A DNA stretch of 16,796 nucleotides from assembly GCA_026770585.1 (NCBI GenBank), contig MU647260.1, forward strand, positions 105,664 through 122,459, read 5' to 3'. The notes below the pieces were generated by a model. The model searched no databases and had not been told where the DNA came from. It worked only from the letters and a program-made list of their open reading frames with translations. The position numbers and the translations under genes are program-made. The number at the start of each line of letters is the position of its first letter. The first letter of the stretch is position 1. This DNA is from Baffinella frigidus (lineage: Eukaryota > Cryptophyceae > Cryptomonadales > Baffinellaceae). Below are positions 6,834 through 15,660 of this stretch, piece after piece.

Positions 6834-6967
6834 TTCGACATGTCCCTGCAAGCTCGACATCAGAAAGCGTGCCCCAAATTTCTTCTCTTCCTATTCATTA
6901 CATGTACTCTCAAGCCTGGAATCGAATGATCCAAACGTCTACGCGCCAGGAAAGCCCACCTCAATTC

Positions 6968-8608
6968 TCACGCAACATCAGCACGCCACCAGAGCTCACG
7001 GTCCGTGAACCACTTACACGCCCCCGCATCCGACAGAAGCACCATCCGCACCAGCTCCGCATCAAGCCCCCGCACCGCCGATGCCGCGCCCAGCCGCTCA
7101 TGCAGCCCCATCGCTAACGCGAGCGCGTCTGCCTCGTAGCGCGCCTCCTCCGCATTCGCGAGCAGAGCGACCACCGCCCGGAGCTTCTCGAGCCTCCCGT
7201 GCGGTGCGTAGTTGCCATCCGTGGACCACGACCGCAGCCGCGAATTCGCGAGGGACCCCGCCGTCGTCCGGTTGCGGTTGGTGGCGGACACGTCCGCCCG
7301 CGCGCCCATCAGAATCCGCACCACCCCCTCGTGGCCTTGTTCCGCCGCCGCGTGCAGCGCCGTCTGTCCTTGCTCGTCGGAGGCGCCCACGACGGCCCCC
7401 GCGTCCAGAAGGACCCGAACTGTTCCCTCGTGTCCTTCGCTCGCTGCTGAAGCCAGGGCTGTCGGGCCTTGAGCATAGACTGTGGCCCCCACGCATGCCC
7501 CAGCGTCGAGAATCAGCTTCACCACCCCCGTGTGGCCTCCGCGCGCCGCCGAGTGCAGCGCACTCAACACATACTCGTGTGCGGCCGTCACGTCGCCCCC
7601 CGCGTCGAGCAACATGGTCACGACCCCCTCGTGGCCTGCACACGAAGCCCCGTGCAGGGCCGTGCCGTTCCACTCGTCAGCCACAGCCACGTCCACCCCC
7701 GCGTCCAGAAGGACCCGCACGACCCCCTCGTGACCTGCAAGAGAAGCAAAATATAGGTCCGTATCAGCTATGTCCGCCCCCGCCTCCAGCAGCATGACCA
7801 CCACCTCCGTGTGGCCTCCACACACAGCACACCCCAGCGCAGCGCCCCGACGCGTGTTGTCGAAGGCCGAAACGTCCGTCCCCGCGTCCAGCAGCATCCT
7901 CACCACCACAACTTGGCCCGAACGAGCATCTGAATCAAGAGCGGTGCCTCCGATAATGTCTTCTGCAGCCACGTCCGCCCCCGCGTCCAGCAGCATCCCC
8001 ACCGCGAAACCGTGGCCGCCACGGGCAGCCCAATGAAGCGCCGTCTTTCCCTCGTCGTCCGTGGCAAACGCGTCCGCCCCCGCCTCCAGGAGCATCCCGA
8101 CCAAGCCCTCGTGGCCTCCCAGGACGGCCAGATGCAGCGCCCTGGCTCCGCGCTCTGTTCGAGAGGTGTTTCCATACTCGCCCTCCGGCTCGCCCTGGTT
8201 CCCGATCCGGCTCCACGCGGGGTTCAACTTCGCCGCCAGGTCCGCCCCCGCGTCCAGCAGCTTGCGCACCAAAAACTCGTGGGCTCCACGAACGGCAAGA
8301 TGAAGTGCCGTGCCCTCTTTGGCGCACGTTGCCGCCACGTCCGCCCCCGCGTCCAACAGCATCAGCACCACCACCGCGTGACCTCCGTGGACAGCAAAGT
8401 GCAGTGCCGTTGTGCCATGCAGGTTGCTCTGCGACACTTCCGCTCCCTGGTTGATTAGCAGCTGGACCTGCCCTGCGTCCCCAAGAGACACAGCATTCTG
8501 CCAGAGCAGCCACTGTTCGTCCTCTGGCTGGTTCAGCTGCTCCACAGCATCGATCATCCATTGCGGTGCGTCCATTCTGCGGCGTAGGGAGAGAGGCGCG
8601 ACAGGCAA
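6968..8608 (-). CDS. Ankyrin-repeat protein, intronless
   Basis: A 546-residue uninterrupted frame. Residues about 32-444 form 11-12 ankyrin repeats with the hallmark GxTALHxAxxxGHxxxVxxLLDAGADV pattern (for example TALHFAVHGGH at 67-77, TALHWAARGGH at 189-199, TALHAAAEQGH at 416-426). Repeat 1 is weak, the one near 283-311 lacks its TALH strand, and a 24-residue hydrophilic insertion sits between repeats 3 and 4 (about 129-152). The tail (445-546) has a helical segment with ALAMGLHERLGAAS (497-510). There is no signal peptide or membrane segment, so it is probably a cytosolic or nuclear protein-binding scaffold; the partner is unknown. The start could be codon 1 or Met12 (8575). It is very GC-rich. 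Its 5' end faces the coiled-coil gene at 8783. Confidence 0.9.
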   Translation of the reverse strand: MPVAPLSLRRRMDAPQWMIDAVEQLNQPEDEQWLLWQNAVSLGDAGQVQLLINQGAEVSQSNLHGTTALHFAVHGGHAVVVLMLLDAGADVAATCAKEGTALHLAVRGAHEFLVRKLLDAGADLAAKLNPAWSRIGNQGEPEGEYGNTSRTERGARALHLAVLGGHEGLVGMLLEAGADAFATDDEGKTALHWAARGGHGFAVGMLLDAGADVAAEDIIGGTALDSDARSGQVVVVRMLLDAGTDVSAFDNTRRGAALGCAVCGGHTEVVVMLLEAGADIADTDLYFASLAGHEGVVRVLLDAGVDVAVADEWNGTALHGASCAGHEGVVTMLLDAGGDVTAAHEYVLSALHSAARGGHTGVVKLILDAGACVGATVYAQGPTALASAASEGHEGTVRVLLDAGAVVGASDEQGQTALHAAAEQGHEGVVRILMGARADVSATNRNRTTAGSLANSRLRSWSTDGNYAPHGRLEKLRAVVALLANAEEARYEADALALAMGLHERLGAASAVRGLDAELVRMVLLSDAGACKWFTDRELWWRADVA

Positions 8609-8782
8609 AGGGCAGGGGGGTTGAGACTCCTCAAAGGGCAGGGGGGTTGAGACTCCTGAGACTCCTCAAAAGTTGTCGCGCCCAGGGCTTGTCAACTTTT
8701 GATTTGTGGGTCGGTCGGTCCCTCGGCGAGAAGGGGACTGGAGCGCGGGAATCTGCACCGCGGCGACCCCTCGAAGCCGACG
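8605..8782. promoter_or_regulatory. Shared divergent 5' region
   Basis: These 174 bp separate the start codons of two head-to-head genes. They contain a 26-bp tandem pair (AAAGGGCAGGGGGGTTGAGA plus CTCCTC, about 8606-8657), then a hairpin TCAAAAGTTG/CAACTTTTGA (8666-8675, 8693-8702). No TATA box is obvious. A bidirectional promoter is inferred from layout only. Confidence 0.4.
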
Positions 8783-8893
8783 ATGGAGACGGGGGGGCCG
8801 CCTCTGCAGAGGATGCCAGGCTGTGGGCAGTGTGCACGCCTCATGGTGGCGTGCGGTGCCAAGGACCTGGAGCTCGCCTCGCTCTCGGCGCAG
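8783..8893 (+). CDS. Coiled-coil gene, exon 1
   Basis: Thirty-seven codons from ATG (METGGPPLQRMPGCGQCARL...) to ...ELASLSAQ, ending CAG before GTGATG. The ATG is chosen because no other ATG opens this frame upstream. Cys14 and Cys17 form a CxxC-like pair (CGQC); two further cysteines are absent nearby except one in VACG. The frame continues only seven codons past the donor before a stop, which supports splicing here. Confidence 0.65.
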
Positions 8894-11800
8894 GTGATGC
8901 TCCCGCCCCCATTCTAGATCCCTCTCCGGACCCCCCCTAGCCTCCCGCTGACATCTAGCAGCTGAACCTGACACCTGCGCGTCGGGGCAGCTCGAGGACT
9001 CGTCTGCGGCGCATCTGGCGACGATAGAGAAGCACAGGCGACACGTCCAGGAGCTCTCATCTGCCGTCAAGATCGAGCGGGGATCGCTGCTGAAGGAGCT
9101 GAATCGCGCGCGCGCCGACGCGAGCCGCCTGCGGACGCAGCTGGAGGGCGCCGCGGCGCCGCGGCACGGAGGCGGAGCGCCTGCGGAGCTCCTAGCCGCC
9201 CAGGACCGAGTCGCAGCGTTTGCGCGCGACACTGAGAACCTGCAGGTGCGGCCTCCTGGAAGTGTAGCTCTGTTGAATTCTATTTGGGCTCTATTTGGGC
9301 TCTATTTGGGCTCGCCAATTTCTTGCCCCTTGCTCTTTCATACTCCAAAATGGATGGATTTGTAAACCAGGAAGTCCTGATGTGTACCGTTTCCCCCAAA
9401 TCCTAAACCCTAAACCCTAAACCCTAAACCCTAAACCCTAGACCCTAAACCCCAAACCTCAAACCCCAAACCCCAAACCCCAAACCCCAAACCCTAAACC
9501 TCAAACACTCAACCCCAAAGCCCAAACCCTACACCCTAAATCCCAAACCCTAAACCCCAAACCCCAAACCCTAAACCCCAAACCCCAAACCCTAAACCCT
9601 GAACCCTAAACCCTACGCCACATGGTCAACTATGGCAGGAGGCGCTTCTCTTGAGCCACCGCTCCGCCGAGGAGCTCCGATCGCAGGTCTGATTTAATAG
9701 TGGGAGTTCATAACTATAGATTTGTAGAGCTGCTTTTGTGATACAAATTATAATACTCGGCTCATTTGAAACTCGAAACGGCTCCAATTCCTTTATGAGA
9801 TCCCGATAGTTTTGAAATTTGTACCAGAAACGAGCGACTTTACAAATCTATAGTTATGAGTTTCGATTATGAAATTCGGAACCACATTCACTTTGAAACA
9901 CCGGGTTGTGCTATCTCAAGGTGCAATTTGCTATCTTGGCCTCGATACCGGGTGAGGAGCTCCGATCGCAGGTCTGAGATGGAGCTAATCTCGGAAGATC
10001 ACTGAATCACTTCCTTTTCAATAGGAGGTTGAGTAGGAGAAATTAGCGAGGGCATAGTAAATTTGATTAGACCTCCTAATTAAATTGAAACGCTGATTAG
10101 GGACCTGATGGTGTTATCTTTCGAGATGCGAGCGGTGTCCAGACAACTTGGCCGCGAAATAAAAAATGGTCAACGTTGACGGGTCTGGTACAAAAAACGG
10201 CAACTTGTACCATTGGTGCATATTTCGGCGGCTAACTTCTCAGCACACAGCTCGAGCAAACTACATCTAAGATAGCGAACTACGGAATCAGATTCAATTT
10301 GACACACCGTCGTGTGCTATCTGAAGCGTGCAATGTTCTGTCTTAGCCTCGATACAGCTTTACCATAGCAACCACCCGTACGATAGCAAAAAAACTGATT
10401 GGAATTAAATCTGTTTGCGTGTGAGGTCGGCCCCGACACCTTAGAGCGTTTGCGGTAATTGTTGTCCGTTTTGGACGTGCGGTTTTCCAGTTTTCCGGTT
10501 TTCATGTGTTCCAGAAGTGTCCATTTAAAATGTTTTACGGCCTTGACAACATTTTAAAAAACCGGAAAACCGGAAAACCGCACGTCCAAAACGGACAACA
10601 ATTACCGCAAACGCTCTATTCTTCCGCAATGGCGTGTCCGACACACCTCCTGGTACTGAATCTTAAAAAGTCAGTATTAAAACTCAAGATTGGTTTTAAA
10701 TGAGAGTGGGGTTTCCCCATCCTACGTTCCTTCGAAAAGGGTTTAGACCTGGAACCCATTCTTTTCCCGAAGCCCTAAACCCTCCACCCTCCAAACCGCT
10801 CTGTTACGCGATTGTATCGCACGATGAGACGCGTGACCACACGAGAACGCTAGAGGGGCCTATTTAAAACCGACGTGCTTTTAAAAGTGCGAATTTTTGT
10901 CCTTAAGTTGAATTTCCTCAAGGCAAGTTGACTTTTGATACGTGACTCTGCTCAAATTGCACAGTCAGGAGGTTACTTTACCTTACCCTGGTACAAATAT
11001 TGACAACCCCACATGTAAATAGGATCCTCTAGCATTCTCGAGTGGGACCCGTGGAAGCCCCAGCTCCGTCTCACAGTCTGAGTTTGGTTTCGAGCGCAGG
11101 CTCCGCAAATTCCAAACCCCAAACCCTAAACCCTACACCCTACACCCGAAACCCTACACCCGAAACCCGAAACCCTAAACCCCAAACCCGAACCCCGAAG
11201 CCCGAAACCCAAAACCCCAAACCCGAAACCCTCCACTCTAAATGCAGGTTCGGCGTCTAGAAGCACGGCTCAAAACCACGCCACCACTCTCGAAAACTTG
11301 ACCCAAACCCCTGAACCCTCAACCCTAAACCCTGGACCCCTGACTTGACTTGACCCTTGACTTGACTTGACCCTTTTACTTGACTTGACTTGACCCTTTT
11401 AAAGTCAAGTTTTCTTTAAAAGGGCGGTGGCCGCAGTGTGGGATCTCGGAATTTTAGCGTGGAACAGCCCCGCCGGCAGGCTCGTGAACGCCCGCGTGAC
11501 CGGTCACGCGGACGCCGAAGCCAACTGTCCGAGGTGACTGCCTTGCGTGTGCTTTCATAGAGCAGGACCTACATGTACCAAAAGGGCGGTGGCCGCAGTG
11601 TGGGATCTCGGAATTTTAGCCCTCCACACTAAATGCAGGTTCGGCGCCCAGAAGCGCAGCTCAACCCGCGGTGTCCCGCACGAGTTGGGGTTCCCATCGA
11701 ACTTTCCGTAGAAAATGGCGCATCCCTGGACCCCTTTCTTCCCCCGAAACCCGAAAACCTAAATGCCGCCGGGCGGTGCACGTGCGGCGCCCGGACGCAC

Positions 11801-14800
11801 AGCTCACCACCCTGGAGGCAATTTATTGTCAAATCGATGGTTTCTTAAGTCAACTCCCATACAAATGCAGCCGAAATGCGGCTGCATCTGTGGGAGATTG
11901 ACTTAAGATGCGCCCTCAAGTTGCCTCCAGGGTGGACTTGCGGGACTCCACCCTCGAAAACGTGACTTTGAAAGGGCGGTGGCCGCATTGTGGGATCTCG
12001 GGGTTTTCACCTTACACCTGATGCAGGTTCGGCGCCTAGAAGCACAGCTCAACGTTCGGGGTTCCCATCGTACTTTCCTTAGAAAAGGGCGCATCCCTGG
12101 ACCCCTTTCTTCCCCCCGAAACCCGAGACCCTCAACGGCGCTGGGTGGTGCAGGTTCGGCGGCTGGAAGCACAGCTCAACGTGCGGGACACGACACTCAC
12201 CTCCCTCTCCTCCGCAGAGGTATCACCCTAAACCCTCAACTTTAAACCCTAAACCCTAGACCCTACACCCTAAACCCTAGACCCTAAACCCTACACCCCC
12301 AACCCCAACCCTCCCATCTCCAGAGGTTACGAGCAGTTGACCAATCAAAAAAATCCTATTTTGAACTGGTTTGGACGCCCGGAACAGAGGTCTAACCCTA
12401 ACCCGTAAACCCCACGCGTCCACCTCCCCAACCCTGAGCCGTGAAACCCTGAGGTGTTGTACAGTCGCCTGACATTAGTCAACATTCTGTTCTGTTGACT
12501 AAAACCTTTTTGTTGACTGAAAATTTTGTTGACTAAAATTTTTGTTGACTAAAACGTTTTTTTCGTTGGCAGGTCTACGAACGAGTCGAGGCTGCTGAGC
12601 GGCGCGGGCGCGAGGAGGCAACCCCTAAACCTTAAAACCTAAACCCTAAACCCTAAACCCTAAACCCTACCCCCGAAGCCCTAAACTCCAGCCCCTAAAT
12701 CCTTAACCCCAAACCATCAACTCTAAACCCGGTTCGGGCCGCGTGGCAGGGGGCGGCGCGTGCGAGGTTGGCGGAGCAGCGAATGGGGGAGGAGCTTGCG
12801 TGTAAAACAGCTTTTACGCACTTGTAGGTTTTATTGGCGTGCCCAGCACACCTCCTGGTAGTGAATCTTAAAACCCCTGGTACAAACTTACATCTCCCGG
12901 TACAAATTACAGGGGGCGGCGCCCCCCCGGCCCCCGGGATCGAACGCAGCGAACAGGGGCTCGTGGTACAGATCCGTCAAGTTTTGCGCGGAACCGCGTG
13001 GCAGGGGGCGGCGCGTGCGAGGTTGGCGGAGCAGCGAATGGAGGAGGACCTTGCGAAAGAGCGCCACTCCCGCCTCCGCGCAGGTGACCTAGCTCAGTCG
13101 CAGGCTATTTGGGCTCACCAATCTGCTTCCCCCGGGTACTTTCCCGGTGTAAAGTTGCCGGATTTGTACCGTGAAGCCAGCGTGTCAACTTGAGAATAGC
13201 CTGTCAAGAGTGAGGCAGAGGGAGGTTGGTGGAGCAGCGAATGGAGGAGGAGCTTGCGAAAGTGGTAACGGACTTTTCGCTGCGTGTGATTCCGTGTTGA
13301 CCCCCCCGAAAACCGGGGGGTGGAGCCCGGGAGGTGGCTAGCGGTCAGGATCCTGCAAAGCCTGTTAGGGAGGATGGAGGAGGAGCCTCCGCGCAGGCAA
13401 CGCCGATACCACGCCAGAGGGCTCGAAACATCCACTTTTGACACATTTCAGAGGAAATTCCCAGAATCCTTAAGTCAACAACGTCGGATCTGACGTGGAT
13501 AATGCGTCGGTTTCCTCTTCGCGGTTTTAGATTCCGGGCTCGACCCCCCCCCGGAAAATGCCGAAAGTTGACGATGCCGAAAATGCCGAAAGTTAACTAA
13601 GCTGTCACCGTGTGGCAATGTTTGGTTGTTTTCGTGTCCGACAGATCCACAGGGTGGAACGTTTGCCATCTGCCTCCGGGCGGGTGGCAAAAGTTGACGA
13701 CGCTGGCAACTTTCTACCGAAAGTTGACTAAGCCGCGTCAACTTTCGGCAGAGGACGCGCGAGACGCCATACAATAAATATACGGCATAGCTGGTGCTAA
13801 GTTAACGGATTGGCAACTTTCGGCAGAGGACGCTCGGGAAGCGGTGAGTCGGCCCCTGCGGTCAGCTGTCAAAAGTTGACGGTGCCTAAGTTGACGATGC
13901 CTAAAGTACACCGCGGCAACTTTGGGCAGAGGATGCGCGGGACGCGGCGGAAGCGGGGGCGCGGCAGGGACTGCGCGAGGCTAGGGAGGAGAAAGCCGCG
14001 GGGGAGCCGATCGCCGCAGCAGGTTTAGTTCCAGCACCAAATCGATTTAATTTCGGGAATGTTTTTCTAAACGAAGATTTACCTTGGCGTGTGAGCCATT
14101 TCATACTTTTAGGGCTTTGAAATAGCTGGATTTGTACCAAGCATCGTTTAGAAGGACAGTTCCCGAAATTAAATCTATTCAGGGACGCGAAGAGGTTACC
14201 ACGCAAGAGTGTTGGACTGACCTGGGAAAACAAGTCAGTTCACACGGAACTTGTACCAAATTTCTGAAATTTCGATTTTTCTGTGGGGAGAATGTCCACT
14301 TATGAACTTTCATAATCGTAGGATCCTACGATTTTTCTCATACGCCAGTCAGCTCTACACTCTTGCGTGGTATGGCGCGTCCGTGCACCCGAGTTCGGTT
14401 TTGTCTGTTGTTAGGCCACATGTTATGGTCGAAAAAATATTTCCTGAGAATATGAGCTGTGGCTATAATAGCACTTGTACATAACAAGTTGATTGTATTT
14501 TCATTGTAAATTCTTACCAGAAACGACTTTTAAAGCGATTCTCCATGAACCTTCGTTATGGACTCTTTCCAAGAATTCTGAAGCTTGAACAAAATTATCC
14601 ATGCCCCCAAAATTGCCAGAAGTCAACTTTTGAAAAATGCTTATGTCAATTTGTCCCCCCAAGAGCCCCTAGGAAGGTCCTAGGGCCCTACGGTAGGGTT
14701 GACTCAAAAAAGCCTTTGTGTAGTAAACAAGTCCCATGTGACCATGAGTGGTCAAATCAAACAGATTTGAAATATATTTAGTATCGTTTGTGAAACTGAT

Positions 14801-15616
14801 AATATGGCCCGAATTCTCCATGAAGAAGTAACGGGTGAGAATTCCAGAATATATGTATTTAGTCATGTCTTGAACACACCCTTTCATAATCGGAAGGTTG
14901 TACCAGAATCGGATGTGGAGACGAGGAAAACCGTGAATTTGGGGCACCGCTTATGGCCAAATGAGAATTCCCGTGGTCAAAACCAGCGTGACTGTAGTAA
15001 TCTCATAAAAAAATTCCGACCATAACATGTGGCCTTAGTGCCGGTCTTTCTATGCAGCATGCTGGGGACCACACGAGGCTATCCTTGCGAACAGAATAAA
15101 AGAACATTTTAAAATTTGTGGGGAAATGATCACGTTTCCGTACGGATGTCCGTACGGAAACGTGATCAAATGCTGACTTTTGGCGTGTTTCCTGGGCAAT
15201 AATCCAATAATTAACTTATGAATCTGTTCGCATGGATAGCCTCGTGTGGAGGCGGGCATCGCAGCAGGTTTTCCGGGCTGGGGGAAAAAGATCCGGGCTG
15301 GAGCGGGTGCGCTCGTCCGCTGCGCCCGCTCGTGCGCCCGCTCGTGCGCTGCGCCCGCTCGTGCGCTGCGAAAATGCGCATGAAAATGTCCTCGCTCGCG
15401 GGAACGAGCCCGGGCGCACCGATTCGCGGGAACGAGCCCGGGCCCACCAAATCGGTGCGCCCAAATAGACTGCGGCAAATAGACCGCATTCTATTTGGGC
15501 TCGCCGACTTGGTGAGCCCGGGCTCTTTCTCGCTCCGAAGTTGACGGATTTGTACCGCACACGCCCAGCATGTCAACTCGAGAATAGTCTGTTAGCCCGA
15601 CTGAGGCAGAGCTAGT

Positions 15617-15660
<44 letters not shown>

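Larger units (their letters stand above)
11418..12010. repeat. 40-bp repeat marking tandem blocks (three copies)
   Basis: AAAGGGCGGTGGCCGCAGTG plus TGGGATCTCGGAATTTTAGC is at 11420-11458, 11581-11620 and (diverged) 11971-12010. The last two head blocks of about 230-240 bp (11581-11819, 11971-12200) that align along their length. Each contains two copies of the VRR-E-QL exon. Confidence 0.7.

Noticed and set aside
7098-7673. Minus-strand frame of 191 codons
   Set aside because: Out-of-frame shadow of the ankyrin gene, with arginine/glycine-rich nonsense.
7081-7797. Long plus-strand open frame of 238 codons
   Set aside because: It lies antisense to the ankyrin gene. GC-rich codons keep several frames open, and its proline/arginine-rich translation has no domain.
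8666-9232. Minus-strand frame of 188 codons opposite exons 1-2
   Set aside because: Antisense of the coiled-coil exons and the intron between them. The plus-strand frames explain the region better, with consistent borders.
11042-11260. Plus-strand frame of 72 codons rich in PKPQT/NPTPETR
   Set aside because: Simply the translation of the telomere-like array.
14545-14947. Frames of 78 and 92 codons in the AT-rich part
   Set aside because: No homology that I can recognise. They lie inside a probable fold-back element and include a MITE core.
15216-15576. Several overlapping frames on both strands
   Set aside because: Caused by the GC-rich minisatellite and inverted repeat. No frame is preferred.
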